Counted from the first letter of the stretch, positions 1 to 8,715 are shown. The stretch is 64,000 nt of DNA from Peredibacter sp045999315 (GCF_045999315.1 NZ_CP174607.1:1302001-1366000), one strand, 5' to 3'. Translations and numbers: made by a program. The notes: generated by a model not told the origin, from the sequence alone.

Positions 1-92
1 TTGGAAATGTCTGCGGACAGTCTGCCCTTGAACATTCAATGGAAAAGGCCGAAACCAATAAGTCTGTTTTCATTAAAGGGGCGAATCTATAA
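1..92 (+). CDS. C-terminal end of an upstream gene, product not recognised (partial)
   Basis: Reading from base 3 there is an open frame of 29 codons that ends in TAA at 90-92, directly abutting the cdsA start codon at 93. The tail reads GNVCGQSALEHSMEKAE and ends in GANL. The one-base spacing suggests it belongs to the same operon as cdsA. In many proteobacteria uppS, frr or dxr lie here, but the tail does not match the C-termini I know for those families, so no product is assigned. Confidence 0.55.
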   Translation, partial: GNVCGQSALEHSMEKAETNKSVFIKGANL

Positions 93-914
93 ATGTCTAA
101 TACAACCGTTCGAATTATTTCCGGCGCTGCTCTCATTATCCTAGTAGGCCTTTGTATCTATTCGGGACCTCAAGCGACTTTAATTCTGTTTGGTCTGATT
201 GGACCTTTGATGATTGATGAAATCATTACTAATTTCTATGGCCAGCGTCGTTTCTCAATTCGTTATTGTCTGGCGCAGGCGATTTATATCCTTTGTTACT
301 ACTTCTTTAATTTCTATCAGATTAGCCAGTCGTCTTTCAGTTTTTGGATTTCGGCCGGAATTGTTCTTAATATACTTCTGCTTGCGTACTTGTTCCTGGT
401 TTATAAAAAGTCTGAATTGTTATTAACAATTTTTAGAGTGACTTCGTGGGGAACTGGTCTTTTTACATTGATCCCACTCCTTTCTCTTAGCTACATCATT
501 CACTTTGAAAATTGGCGTCTGCTGTTAATTGGACTTTTCCTGCTTAACTTCATGGTTGATACTGCCGCTTATTTCTCAGGAAAAAAATTCGGGAAGCATA
601 AGCTTTGGGAAGCTGTTAGCCCTAAGAAAACAATTGAAGGTGCGGTCGGTGGTGTGATCTGTTCAGTGATCGCGACCAGCATTTTCTGGCACTATCTCAT
701 TGCTCCTGTGACCCCTTTTACTGTTGGATTCTTCTTTGTTGTGGCCTGTTGTTCTCAAGTTGGAGACCTTGCTCAATCAAAATTAAAAAGACAGTTTGAA
801 ATTAAAGACAGTTCATCATTGATTCCTGGCCACGGTGGTGTTTACGACCGTGTGGATAGCCTTTTATTTGTGGCCCCACTTTATGCCTTCTATTTGATGG
901 CAAACTTCCGCTAA
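93..914 (+). CDS. cdsA: Phosphatidate cytidylyltransferase (CDP-diglyceride synthase)
   Basis: An integral membrane enzyme that makes CDP-diacylglycerol from CTP and phosphatidic acid, the precursor of all phospholipids. The 273-residue protein is the usual length, with about eight hydrophobic segments. The family signature is at about residues 229-255: SKLKRQFEIKDSSSLIPGHG followed by GVYDRVD, which holds the K-D and H-G-G-x-x-D-R-x-D metal and nucleotide-binding residues. It opens a tightly packed operon with rseP nine bases downstream; pssA, which consumes its product, is in the same run. The start ATG directly follows the upstream stop and has an AAAGGGG Shine-Dalgarno (SD) about ten bases before it. 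Confidence 0.95.
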   Translation: MSNTTVRIISGAALIILVGLCIYSGPQATLILFGLIGPLMIDEIITNFYGQRRFSIRYCLAQAIYILCYYFFNFYQISQSSFSFWISAGIVLNILLLAYLFLVYKKSELLLTIFRVTSWGTGLFTLIPLLSLSYIIHFENWRLLLIGLFLLNFMVDTAAYFSGKKFGKHKLWEAVSPKKTIEGAVGGVICSVIATSIFWHYLIAPVTPFTVGFFFVVACCSQVGDLAQSKLKRQFEIKDSSSLIPGHGGVYDRVDSLLFVAPLYAFYLMANFR

Positions 915-923
915 GGATTAACT

Positions 924-2474
924 ATGCTAGAAAAGATTCTCATTTTTGTTATATTTCTTGGTCCATTAATTTTCTTTCATGAACTTGGGCACTTCTTCTT
1001 CGCTCGTCTTTTTGGCGTAAGAGTTGAGGTTTTCTCAATTGGTTTCGGACCGAAGATCTTTAAGTATCTTCATAAAGGCACAGAATACGCCATCTCAATC
1101 ATCCCACTTGGTGGTTATGTAAAGATGTTCGGGGACGATCCTTTTTCAGAAACTCCACTAACTGAGGAAGAGAAGAAAGTTGCTTTTAATCATAAGAGTA
1201 AAATTGCCCGTTTCTGGATTGTATTCGGCGGCCCACTGGCAAACCTTATTCTTGCTTACTTCCTTTATGTAGGTCTTCTTGCTTCCGGAGAGAAAGTTCC
1301 TGAAACGAAAGTAGGTGTAGTGACTGAGAAGTCAGTACTTTATACGAAAGGTCTAAGAACAGGTGACGTTCTTGTTGGAATTAACGATGAGAAAGTTCTG
1401 AGCTTTGATGATTTCAATATCAAAGGTTCAAACGTTGAAAAAGTAACGGTTCAGCGTCACGGCGAAAAACTTGATCTAAACGTTGGAATGGAACTTGAAC
1501 CGTTCATTAACGAATTCGTGAATATTGTTTCAGTGGTTAAGAAGCCGATCTTTATTAATAAGAAAGGTGAGAAGTTCTATGTGAGCTTAACTCAGAGGCC
1601 AGCTGATCTTTCTGCTTCACTTGAAGAAATCAATTCAAACTTCCAAGGTAAGGCCTATCTTTATAGTTATGCTCAGAAAGAAGATGCTATCGCCCTGGAT
1701 TTTACATCTGAATCCGAAATTACTTCTGATCAGTCTCAGTCATTGATTGAGTTCCTGGAAAAGATGGAGTTCTACCCGGTAGATCTTTCAGTTCGTAATA
1801 TTGTGATGGGTTCACCTGCGGACAAGGCCGGCATTAAGAAGGGTGACATCCTAACAAGTGTGAATGGTGTTGCACTTAAATCTTTTGAAGAACTTCGTTC
1901 AACTCTTCAGACAACTGAAGATGGTAAGGAAGTGGCAGTCGTTGTTCTGACTAACGGAGAGTTACAGACCAAGCAGCTTGTTCCTGAAGTGAAGGAAATT
2001 GATAAGAAGAAAACAAAACTCATCGGTATTGAAAGTGCGGTTGAGTATGTTCAGCCAAAACTTATCGTAGCGAAGGCCGATAGCTTTGGTGAGGCCGTGA
2101 CGGGTGCTTTCACCCGGACTTGGGACGGAATTGTAAAAACTTTCAGTGGTTATAAGAAACTTATTACTCGCGAAGTGTCTCTGAATAACATTGGTGGACC
2201 GCTGGCGATTGGTAAAGTTGCTTCTGATTCACTTAATATCAGTCTTTCAATGTTCTTCCGTTTGATGGCAATTATCAGCATCAATCTAGGCGTGATTAAC
2301 CTGTTTCCAATTCCAGTTCTGGATGGTGGACACATCATGTTCCTGATTTTTGAAACGATTAACGGTGGACCACTTTCACGCAGAAAACTGGAAATCGCTC
2401 AGCGTTTTGGTATCTCAGTGCTGTTCTTCCTGATTTTCGTGGCATTGTTTAACGATATTACGAGATTGTTTTAA
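924..2474 (+). CDS. rseP: RIP metalloprotease RseP (site-2 protease)
   Basis: A membrane-embedded zinc metalloprotease that cuts transmembrane anti-sigma factors and cleared signal peptides. The zinc motif HELGH is at residues 19-23 in the first membrane helix and the third ligand motif LDGGH is at 466-470 near the C-terminus. Two PDZ-like regions are visible, near residues 120-200 and near 290-370 (GSPADKAGIKKGDILTSVNG in the second). At 516 residues it is about 65 longer than E. coli RseP; the extra length lies between the PDZ domains and is rich in charged residues. It sits between cdsA and tsaB, the usual envelope neighbourhood. Which anti-sigma factor it cuts cannot be told from this window. 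Confidence 0.95.
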   Translation: MLEKILIFVIFLGPLIFFHELGHFFFARLFGVRVEVFSIGFGPKIFKYLHKGTEYAISIIPLGGYVKMFGDDPFSETPLTEEEKKVAFNHKSKIARFWIVFGGPLANLILAYFLYVGLLASGEKVPETKVGVVTEKSVLYTKGLRTGDVLVGINDEKVLSFDDFNIKGSNVEKVTVQRHGEKLDLNVGMELEPFINEFVNIVSVVKKPIFINKKGEKFYVSLTQRPADLSASLEEINSNFQGKAYLYSYAQKEDAIALDFTSESEITSDQSQSLIEFLEKMEFYPVDLSVRNIVMGSPADKAGIKKGDILTSVNGVALKSFEELRSTLQTTEDGKEVAVVVLTNGELQTKQLVPEVKEIDKKKTKLIGIESAVEYVQPKLIVAKADSFGEAVTGAFTRTWDGIVKTFSGYKKLITREVSLNNIGGPLAIGKVASDSLNISLSMFFRLMAIISINLGVINLFPIPVLDGGHIMFLIFETINGGPLSRRKLEIAQRFGISVLFFLIFVALFNDITRLF

Positions 2475-2477
2475 GCC

Positions 2478-3098
2478 TTGAGCTCTTTATTCATCGACTC
2501 CACTTATGACCTCGGTTTAGGTGTCCTGGATGATGGATTAAACTGGCTCACGTTTGAAAGACTCCAAGGTCAAAAGGCCTCAGTCGTTATTCAGTCCAGC
2601 GCTTATGAGCTTTTAAAGAAGCATCAAATTAATCCGCAGGAATTAAAATCTATTATTTCAATCAATGGCCCGGGTTTCTACACGGGCCTGCGACTTGCAG
2701 AAGGTTTCGCTGACGTTTTTCAGTTCTTCGGTGTTCCTCATTACTCATTTTATTCTTATGACATTCCTGCCTGGTGTGGGGTGAAGAGTGGAGTGTGGTT
2801 TACCAAGGCCTATCGTGGAGAGTATTTCTTTTATCATTGGGACGAGTCTGGTTCGCGCCAGGAGCTTCTCTCTGGAAAAGAAATTGCAGCAGTTCTTGAG
2901 AAATATGAAAACGTGTTTATTCATTCTGATGTTTCATTGGATGAATTAAGCCGAGGATTGATTAAGCAATCAACTTCAACACTTGAGATGCTTCAAAAGA
3001 ATCCACAGGTCATTTTCAAGAATGTGTTGGATCAGAAGCTAAAAAAAGAGGCCTTCTATTTCCGTGCTCCGGAAGATGAGTTTAAGGCCAATCCATGA
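2478..3098 (+). CDS. tsaB: tRNA threonylcarbamoyladenosine biosynthesis protein TsaB
   Basis: TsaB is the non-catalytic partner of TsaD in making t6A37 of ANN-decoding tRNAs. The N-terminal ASKHA fold is recognisable: FIDSTYDLGLGV at the start and INGPGFYTGLR (usual form GPGSFTGLR) near residue 60. Length is 206 residues, slightly short for the family. The start is TTG at 2478, three bases after the rseP stop; no earlier start is available in frame without overlapping rseP. The stop overlaps the ATG of the next gene by four bases (ATGA), so the two are translationally coupled. The C-terminal half is divergent, so the call rests on the N-terminal motif and the context. Confidence 0.8.
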   Translation: MSSLFIDSTYDLGLGVLDDGLNWLTFERLQGQKASVVIQSSAYELLKKHQINPQELKSIISINGPGFYTGLRLAEGFADVFQFFGVPHYSFYSYDIPAWCGVKSGVWFTKAYRGEYFFYHWDESGSRQELLSGKEIAAVLEKYENVFIHSDVSLDELSRGLIKQSTSTLEMLQKNPQVIFKNVLDQKLKKEAFYFRAPEDEFKANP

Positions 3099-3766
3099 GA
3101 AGATTTTTCTTTCTACCGACTGAAATTTCATGGGGTCTGGTTGGACTTCTGATTTATGGCTTTATAAAGTTACCACTTCTTGTTTTGATTCCCCTGATTC
3201 TCGTTGATACATTGATTCTTTTTATTTTTAGAAAGGGCAGAGTGCCTTATCGAGATACAATTAAGAATGATGGTGAAATTTATCTATCTCCGATTCACGG
3301 GAGAGTAGAGTCCGTTCGCTTGAATGCTTCTTCATTGTATTATCCGTCTCCTTGCCATGAAATTAGAATCTCAATGAACTTTTGGGACGAGAAAGGTCTT
3401 TATCTTCCGACTTCGGGTGAGGTGACTTATCTTAAGGCGAATAAGGGCAAGAAGGTCAAACGAACCTCTCCAGATGAGGCCTTCTATGGAACGATTGAAG
3501 ATCTGGCCCATACTGATTTCACTCTTACTTCTAAAAATCAAACCGCTACACTTATGCGATTTATTGACAGTCAGTGGGGGAAACGCCCAACTATCTGGCT
3601 TAAATCAGGTGATAGAGGACGCGGAGCAGCCTGTTTTGGGTATTATCCTTTTGGGGGAACTCTGCTAATTTATTTACCAGCAACTAGTGATGTACTGGTT
3701 TACGAGAAAGAAATTGTTGTTCCCGGCCAAACTGTGGTGGCCGCACTGAAGGACAAAAAAGGTTAA
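3095..3766 (+). CDS. Phosphatidylserine decarboxylase-like protein lacking the pyruvoyl serine
   Basis: The 223-residue protein has an N-terminal membrane hairpin (about residues 11-46) and a PSD-type core: LSPIHGRVESV near 64, PTSGEVTYL near 105, and a C-terminal YPFGGTLLIYLP segment near 184-195. In active PSDs this last segment carries G-S-T or G-S, where the serine becomes the pyruvoyl group after self-cleavage. Here it is G187-G188-T189, and the usual D-V-H segment of the self-cleavage triad reads MNFWDEKGLYLP without histidine. It lies directly before pssA, exactly where psd is expected. I infer a degenerate or repurposed PSD; a catalytically competent psd would then have to lie elsewhere in the genome. 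Confidence 0.75.
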   Translation: MRRFFFLPTEISWGLVGLLIYGFIKLPLLVLIPLILVDTLILFIFRKGRVPYRDTIKNDGEIYLSPIHGRVESVRLNASSLYYPSPCHEIRISMNFWDEKGLYLPTSGEVTYLKANKGKKVKRTSPDEAFYGTIEDLAHTDFTLTSKNQTATLMRFIDSQWGKRPTIWLKSGDRGRGAACFGYYPFGGTLLIYLPATSDVLVYEKEIVVPGQTVVAALKDKKG

Positions 3767-3768
3767 AA

Positions 3769-4521
3769 ATGTTGATTCAAAGACACCAACTGGCATACTT
3801 CCTGCCAAATACTTTCACTGCCCTGAATATGGGATGTGGATTTATTGCGATTCTATATGCTTTCCACGGAGAGTTTTATAAGGCGTGTATGTTCATCGTA
3901 CTTGGTGCGATTTTCGATAGCGTGGATGGGCGTGTTGCTCGTTGGACAAATACACAATCTGCTTTCGGTGAGCAGTTCGATTCACTAAGTGACCTGGTTT
4001 CTTTCGGGGTTTCACCAGCAATCGTTTATTACTTCCGCTTTTTAACTGAGACTGGTCGTCCAGGCATGGTGGCGTGTTTTTTCTTCATGCTTTGTGGCGC
4101 TCTTCGTTTGGCACGTTTCAATGCCAACATTGATAAAAATAAATCAGACTATTTCCAAGGTCTGCCGATTCCAGGTGGCGCAACTGCCGCAATCAGCTTG
4201 ATCTTCCTTTCTTTCACATTCCCGGAAATTGCTCAGTATAAACCACTAACTGTGGCCTATCTACTTTTCTACGCCATACTGATGGTTTCAAATATTCCAT
4301 TCCCGAGTTTTAAAAAATCGGAATGGGTGAGAACTCATAAGAAGCAAGTTCTGATGATTATCTTCCTTATCTTCGCTTCACTCTTCATTAATGAAGAGAT
4401 CATGATTCCAACCATCATCTCTTTCTACGTGGTGGCCTCATTGATTTATTGGCTCACTCACTTGAAAAAATTTGAAGGCATCTTCGATTGGTCTGATGAG
4501 CCTGAAACAGAATTGAAGTGA
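3769..4521 (+). CDS. pssA: CDP-diacylglycerol--serine O-phosphatidyltransferase
   Basis: Makes phosphatidylserine from CDP-diacylglycerol and serine at the membrane. The 250-residue polytopic protein contains the CDP-alcohol phosphatidyltransferase motif D-G-x2-A-R-x8-G-x3-D-x3-D, seen as DGRVARWTNTQSAFGEQFDS then LSD, near residues 49-71. Several hydrophobic segments follow. It starts two bases after the psd-like stop and its own stop overlaps the truA start by four bases. CdsA, encoded first in the operon, supplies its substrate. The length and motif fit the Gram-positive-type membrane PssA rather than the large PLD-type E. coli enzyme. Confidence 0.93.
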   Translation: MLIQRHQLAYFLPNTFTALNMGCGFIAILYAFHGEFYKACMFIVLGAIFDSVDGRVARWTNTQSAFGEQFDSLSDLVSFGVSPAIVYYFRFLTETGRPGMVACFFFMLCGALRLARFNANIDKNKSDYFQGLPIPGGATAAISLIFLSFTFPEIAQYKPLTVAYLLFYAILMVSNIPFPSFKKSEWVRTHKKQVLMIIFLIFASLFINEEIMIPTIISFYVVASLIYWLTHLKKFEGIFDWSDEPETELK

Positions 4522-5288
4522 TTCAACATTACCGATTAATCGTTCAGTATAAGGGTACCCGCTATCTCGGTTGGCAAGTTCAACCGGTCTCAGCGGGTCT
4601 TACCGTTCAAGGCGAAGTTAACAAGGCCCTCGCCACAGTTTCAAAGTCTGATGATGTGAAAACTCTTGGCTCGGGTAGAACCGATGCCGGTGTCCACGCT
4701 CTTGGGCAAGTGGTGAAGGCGAGCATCCCTCTTACCATTGACCCGGCCAATTTAGTTAAGGCACTGAATGGGAATCTTCCGGAGGACATTCGGGTGATTC
4801 ATGCAGAGAATTCAGATGAAGAATTTTTTCCAACCGTGCATGCTGTCTCCAAAGAGTACCATTATCGTTTTACTGCTCAAAAAATGGTCATGCCTTTTCA
4901 GCTAGACCTAATTGCTAATTACCCTTTTGACCTGGACCTCGATAAAATGCGCGAGGCCTGTAAAATTCTTATTGGCCGCCATGACTTCACTAACTTTTAC
5001 TGTGAAGGTACTGAGGTCGCTCATAATGTTCGAGAAATTTACGAGTGTGAAATCCTGGAAGTCTCTCAGGGAGACTGGGGCATGCTCCCACCTCACTATG
5101 TTTTTAGAATCGTGGGTAACGGTTTCTTAAAACAGATGGTTAGACTCCTAGTAGGGGCCGTCTGGAACATTGGGCGAGGCAAAATTTCGTTGGAACAATT
5201 ACAGTCTGCTCTGGGTCCTACCAAGGTCCAACGTTTGGGACCAGTGGCCCCTCCGGAAGGCCTTTATATGGTGCGCGTCAATTACTGA
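4518..5288 (+). CDS. truA: tRNA pseudouridine(38-40) synthase TruA
   Basis: Isomerises uridines 38-40 in the anticodon stem of tRNAs. The 256-residue protein has the family motif GSGRTDAGVHALGQV with the catalytic aspartate at about D56, and the C-terminal GNGFLKQMVRLLVGAVW segment that lines the active site. The start is GTG at 4518, overlapping the pssA stop (GTGA); this gives the normal N-terminus (YRLIVQYKGTRYLGWQ). It closes the cdsA operon: a gap of 73 bases with a separate promoter follows before tig. Confidence 0.95.
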   Translation: MIQHYRLIVQYKGTRYLGWQVQPVSAGLTVQGEVNKALATVSKSDDVKTLGSGRTDAGVHALGQVVKASIPLTIDPANLVKALNGNLPEDIRVIHAENSDEEFFPTVHAVSKEYHYRFTAQKMVMPFQLDLIANYPFDLDLDKMREACKILIGRHDFTNFYCEGTEVAHNVREIYECEILEVSQGDWGMLPPHYVFRIVGNGFLKQMVRLLVGAVWNIGRGKISLEQLQSALGPTKVQRLGPVAPPEGLYMVRVNY

Positions 5289-5293
5289 TTACT

Positions 5294-5321
5294 TTGACAA
5301 ATTCAGGCTTTGTGTTAGAAA
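5294..5321 (+). promoter_or_regulatory. Sigma-70-type promoter of tig
   Basis: TTGACA at 5294-5299, a 16-base spacer, then TAGAAA at 5316-5321 preceded by TG one base upstream (extended -10). The -35 is a perfect consensus. The expected transcript would start near 5328 and leave a leader of about 34 bases containing the purine-rich AAGAGAGA before the ATG at 5362. Confidence 0.65.
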
Positions 5322-5361
5322 CATTAATTCAAATTTTTCACTCTAGAACAAGAGAGATTCT

Positions 5362-6645
5362 ATGTCTTACACCATTGAGAACGTAAACGGTTGCACGAAG
5401 AAATTAGTATTCAATTTCGACAAAGTTGACCTAACAAAAGAAATCAAAGAGGCCCTTGTTGCAAAACAAGCAAACTCAAACCTTAAAGGCTTCCGTAAAG
5501 GTAAAGCTCCACTTGAGATGGTTCAAAAACTATTCGGACCACAAATCGAGAACGATGCTCTTTACCGCTTCATTTCTGAGCAATATTACAATGCTGTTAA
5601 GAAAGAAAACATCCGCGCTGTTGGTTACCCTCAGTTCGGTAACACAAAATACGAATCAGGTAAGAACGTATCTTTCGACGCTACTGTTGAAATCATTCCT
5701 GATTTCGAACTAAAAGATTATTCAAAACTTTCTTTCAAGAAAGATTCTGAAACAGTAACTGACGAGGATTTCGAAACTCTTAAGAAGAACTACCTTGGAT
5801 CTAAAGCTGAAATCGCTGAAGTGAAAGATGCTGGCCACAAGCTTGCTAAAGGTGACTTCGCTGTATTCAACTTCGAAGGCGAAAAAGCCGATGGTTCTAA
5901 ACCTGAAAACATGAAAGCTTCTGAATACATGCTTGAAATCGGTTCTGGTCAATTTATCCCAGGATTCGAAGACGGCATGATCGGTCTGAAGAAAGGCGAA
6001 AAGAAAGACGTAAAAGTTACTTTCCCTGCGGATTACCATGAAGCTGATCTACAAAACGCTCCTGTAACTTTCCATGTTGAACTTCTTGAAATCAAGCAAA
6101 AGAATTTCCCTGAGTTCAACGATGAAATCGCGAAAGAATTTGGTTTTGAATCAGTTGCTGATTTCACAACTAAAAACAAAGAGCGTATGGCGATCCAAAA
6201 GAAGCGCGAAGTAACTTCTAAGCTTCAACAGGAAATCCTTGAGAAACTAATCTCAGAAAACTCTTTTGAAGTTCCTAAAGCTCTAGTTGATGATCAAAAA
6301 GAATCAGTAAAAGAAGAACTTTCACGCACTCTTAAGCAACAAGGCTTCAATGACCAAATGATCGCTCTATACTTCGAGCGTTGGGACGCTGATGTGACTT
6401 CAAAGGCCACATTCCAAGTTCGTTCAGGTCTTATCCTTGATAAACTAGCCAAGAAATACAACATCGAAGCCACTGAAGCTGATCTAGATGCAAAAATCGA
6501 CGAAATGGTTTCTCAATCAGGTATGAAGAAAGATGAAATCGCTAAGTTCTACAAGTCTAACGAGAACATTAAGCGCAATCTTATGTACGCTATCCGCGAA
6601 GAGAAGACATTTGCTTCTCTTATGAAGGATATGAAAGTTTCTTAA
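5362..6645 (+). CDS. tig: Trigger factor (ribosome-associated chaperone)
   Basis: Binds ribosomal protein L23 at the exit tunnel and shields nascent chains. All three domains are visible in 427 residues: the N-terminal ribosome-binding domain with the signature LKGFRKGKAP (the usual form is GFRxGKxP) near residues 40-49, a central FKBP-type domain at about 155-245 (GDFAVFNFEGEKADGS through FIPGFEDGMIGLKKGEKKDV), and a helical C-terminal substrate-binding domain. Codons are strongly biased to a small preferred set (AAA, GAA, CTT, GGT), as in other highly expressed genes here such as the leucine-dehydrogenase and E1 genes. Monocistronic, with its own promoter and a strong terminator. ClpP/ClpX, the usual neighbours, are not in this window. 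Confidence 0.97.
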   Translation: MSYTIENVNGCTKKLVFNFDKVDLTKEIKEALVAKQANSNLKGFRKGKAPLEMVQKLFGPQIENDALYRFISEQYYNAVKKENIRAVGYPQFGNTKYESGKNVSFDATVEIIPDFELKDYSKLSFKKDSETVTDEDFETLKKNYLGSKAEIAEVKDAGHKLAKGDFAVFNFEGEKADGSKPENMKASEYMLEIGSGQFIPGFEDGMIGLKKGEKKDVKVTFPADYHEADLQNAPVTFHVELLEIKQKNFPEFNDEIAKEFGFESVADFTTKNKERMAIQKKREVTSKLQQEILEKLISENSFEVPKALVDDQKESVKEELSRTLKQQGFNDQMIALYFERWDADVTSKATFQVRSGLILDKLAKKYNIEATEADLDAKIDEMVSQSGMKKDEIAKFYKSNENIKRNLMYAIREEKTFASLMKDMKVS

Positions 6646-7741
6646 GTTTTTTTCGACTGCTCTCCCTCCGGGGAGAGCAGTTTTCCCACCAAAATCCCCG
6701 CACTAGTTTCATTCTACAAATTCCATCACTCTTATAAATTTTGATTTCTTTTTCCAAATAGACGGTTTTGATTGTTTTGCCATTAGGGACAAACTCTTTG
6801 GGGAGTCCAGGAGACCGCTGTCGATCAAGATTTAAGCTAAAACTAAATAAACACAGAAGGCCCAGGGAGAGTTTCCAACGTCTGAAAAGTATGAGGCCGA
6901 TCAGGAAGATGGCGCCTGAGTGAATTTCTAAACGAGGAACAAATTGTGAAAGCGTCATGAAAAGATCAATCGGATATTGCAGAATTTTCAGAAGGAAAAT
7001 GCCTGTGTGAAGTTGCCAGCCCCAAAGTGGAAATGAAAAGAGAAATAAGATCGGCATGGCGATTCCAAAGGCAAGATTCACAATCGGCGAGAAGAAAATT
7101 AAGAGTGGTGAGATATCGCTTCCCTGAAAGTAAGCGAGAATAATCTGAGCAATAAAAAACCAAATAATGAGACCCAGCCCTTCCAGGCCTGAATAGATGA
7201 TCCCAATAAAGAGAAAGCTATATGTGAAGCTTAAAACTCCGTTTTGAAAACTTCCAAAGAACACATCGAGAATGAGCGCCACAATAAAACCCAGATGGAG
7301 ACCCAAGACTTTTTGGTGAGACTTGATAAGGATCATTCGTTTCAGGGCACTGAGGCCCGGCAAAAACATAATGCCAAATCCAAGAAAAAGGAGAAGAGCA
7401 AGTTGATGAAGATTGTTTTTAAGAATCTTCATAAAAGGAAAGAGTACAGCGCTGATATGAAAGCCGGAAGGAGTGAAGAGGTGATTTAGGCCCAACATCT
7501 TGTAGCGCTCTTTCATCCATTGAGAGAGGGGAGCGGATCGACCGGTGATGATGGACTCCCAAAGTTTTAAAAGCTCTAAATCCTCTTTAGAAATGTGTTT
7601 CCTGGCCTCTTGAAAGTGTTGAAGCTTGATAGTTCTTTCGGCCTTAAAATAGGGTGAGATGGCCCTCAGTTCGTGACTCTTCTGAACGCTTAAAAGAAAG
7701 AGGGAAATGGCAAGAATAGCTAACAGCCAGCTTTTATTCAT
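6620..7741 (-). CDS. ComEC/Rec2 core-domain membrane protein
   Basis: A 373-residue polytopic membrane protein. The stretch GLNHLFTPSGFHISAV at about residues 84-99 matches the ComEC competence-domain signature (G-L-x-H-L-x-x-x-S-G-x-H), so it resembles the DNA-uptake channel ComEC. Unlike full ComEC (about 700-800 residues) it has neither the N-terminal OB-like region nor the C-terminal metallo-beta-lactamase domain. A single N-terminal helix is followed by a short soluble part and about eight membrane helices. The last 20 residues are basic and are encoded across the tig terminator and the final 26 bases of tig, so the true end may be unusual. Transport of DNA is inference only. Confidence 0.75.
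   Translation of the reverse strand: MNKSWLLAILAISLFLLSVQKSHELRAISPYFKAERTIKLQHFQEARKHISKEDLELLKLWESIITGRSAPLSQWMKERYKMLGLNHLFTPSGFHISAVLFPFMKILKNNLHQLALLLFLGFGIMFLPGLSALKRMILIKSHQKVLGLHLGFIVALILDVFFGSFQNGVLSFTYSFLFIGIIYSGLEGLGLIIWFFIAQIILAYFQGSDISPLLIFFSPIVNLAFGIAMPILFLFSFPLWGWQLHTGIFLLKILQYPIDLFMTLSQFVPRLEIHSGAIFLIGLILFRRWKLSLGLLCLFSFSLNLDRQRSPGLPKEFVPNGKTIKTVYLEKEIKIYKSDGICRMKLVRGFWWENCSPRRESSRKKLKKLSYPS
6657..6684 (+). terminator. Intrinsic terminator of tig
   Basis: A 10-bp perfect stem CTGCTCTCCC / GGGGAGAGCAG-type (6657-6666 with 6671-6680) with a four-base loop and TTTT at 6681-6684. It lies inside the 3' end of the convergent ComEC-like frame, so both strands use this DNA. Confidence 0.85.
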
Positions 7742-7832
7742 GCCTTCCGATGAGCAAGCCTTGGGCCATAGTTCTAAAACCTAAGTAGGGGAAATAATTA
7801 CTCATTCTCTGCACTGAATAAAACGGATTCCC

Positions 7833-7859
7833 TTGCCTCCTCGGGGAAAAGGGTATACT
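7833..7859 (+). promoter_or_regulatory. Promoter of nadC-nadB, close to the start codon
   Basis: TATACT at 7854-7859 with TTGCCT at 7833-7838 (15-base spacer, slightly short). Initiation would fall near 7866, four bases before the ATG at 7870 and ten before the second in-frame ATG at 7876, so the mRNA would have almost no leader and no room for a Shine-Dalgarno. Confidence 0.5.
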
Positions 7860-7869
7860 TACTCGCCAT

Positions 7870-8715
7870 ATGGATATGAGTATTAAAAGCCTTCTTCCTC
7901 AGATTCAAAGCTGGCTGGATGAAGATGATCTGACCCGCAATTTTCACTACACTAGAATGCTTCCAAAGCATCCGGTTAAACTTGTTCTAAGAATTAAATC
8001 ACCTTTGGTTTTGGCCGGTACTGATTACTTAGCGGCGGTATTTACGCAGCTTGGGAGTCATAACGATTTTTCATTTCTTGAAACGTTTGAAGGTAGAGAA
8101 CTTGGTGATGGGACGACCATTGAATTTCCTGAAACCATGCCGTTTAATCTTGCTGTGACTGGTGAGCGTTTGGCGCTCAATTTAGTTCAGCACGCGAGTT
8201 CAATTGCAACTTGGACATCAAAGCATGTTGAGCTGGCCAAATCTAAAGGTATTAAGATTCTCGATACTCGTAAAACAACTCCAGGTCTTCGCTCATTAGA
8301 AAAATATGCCGTGAGAGTTGGCGGTGGATTTAATCATCGTCTTGGTCAGACTGACACATGGATGGTGAAAGATAATCATAAATCATCTCTGGGCGGAATG
8401 AAGGGAGCACTGAAGTTCTTCGAAGATCAAGGTGTGTTCTATAACAATATCGTGGTTGAGATTCACTCGATTGATGAACTGAAAGAGGCCATTAGTCTGG
8501 GTGTTCAACACGTGATGCTTGATAACTTTTCTCCTGAGAAGATTAAAGAAGCAGTTGAGCTTAAAAAACCAGGTATGACTTTCGAAGCATCCGGTGGGCT
8601 TAATCTAAATACGATTCCTCAATATTTAATTACTGGCGTGGATGCACTTAGCTTGGGTTCACTGACTTATTCAGCACCAAGAGTGGATCTCTCGCTTAAA
8701 TTTAGAAGTGTATGA
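7870..8715 (+). CDS. nadC: Nicotinate-nucleotide diphosphorylase (carboxylating), QPRTase
   Basis: Converts quinolinate and PRPP to nicotinate mononucleotide in de novo NAD synthesis. The 281-residue protein has the QPRTase core motif LDTRKTTPGLRSLEKYAV and then GGGFNHRLG near residues 133-162, and the C-terminal phosphate-binding FEASGGLNL motif. The quinolinate is made by the NadB product of the next gene, whose start overlaps this stop by four bases (ATGA). nadA, which completes the pathway, is not in this window. Two ATG codons (7870, 7876) could serve as start; the first is used here. Confidence 0.95.
   Translation: MDMSIKSLLPQIQSWLDEDDLTRNFHYTRMLPKHPVKLVLRIKSPLVLAGTDYLAAVFTQLGSHNDFSFLETFEGRELGDGTTIEFPETMPFNLAVTGERLALNLVQHASSIATWTSKHVELAKSKGIKILDTRKTTPGLRSLEKYAVRVGGGFNHRLGQTDTWMVKDNHKSSLGGMKGALKFFEDQGVFYNNIVVEIHSIDELKEAISLGVQHVMLDNFSPEKIKEAVELKKPGMTFEASGGLNLNTIPQYLITGVDALSLGSLTYSAPRVDLSLKFRSV

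Noticed and set aside
3789..3804. TGGCATACTTCCTGCC, a GG-N10-GC sigma-54 match
   Set aside because: It is within the first codons of pssA, downstream of its start, in a tightly packed operon, so it is probably chance.
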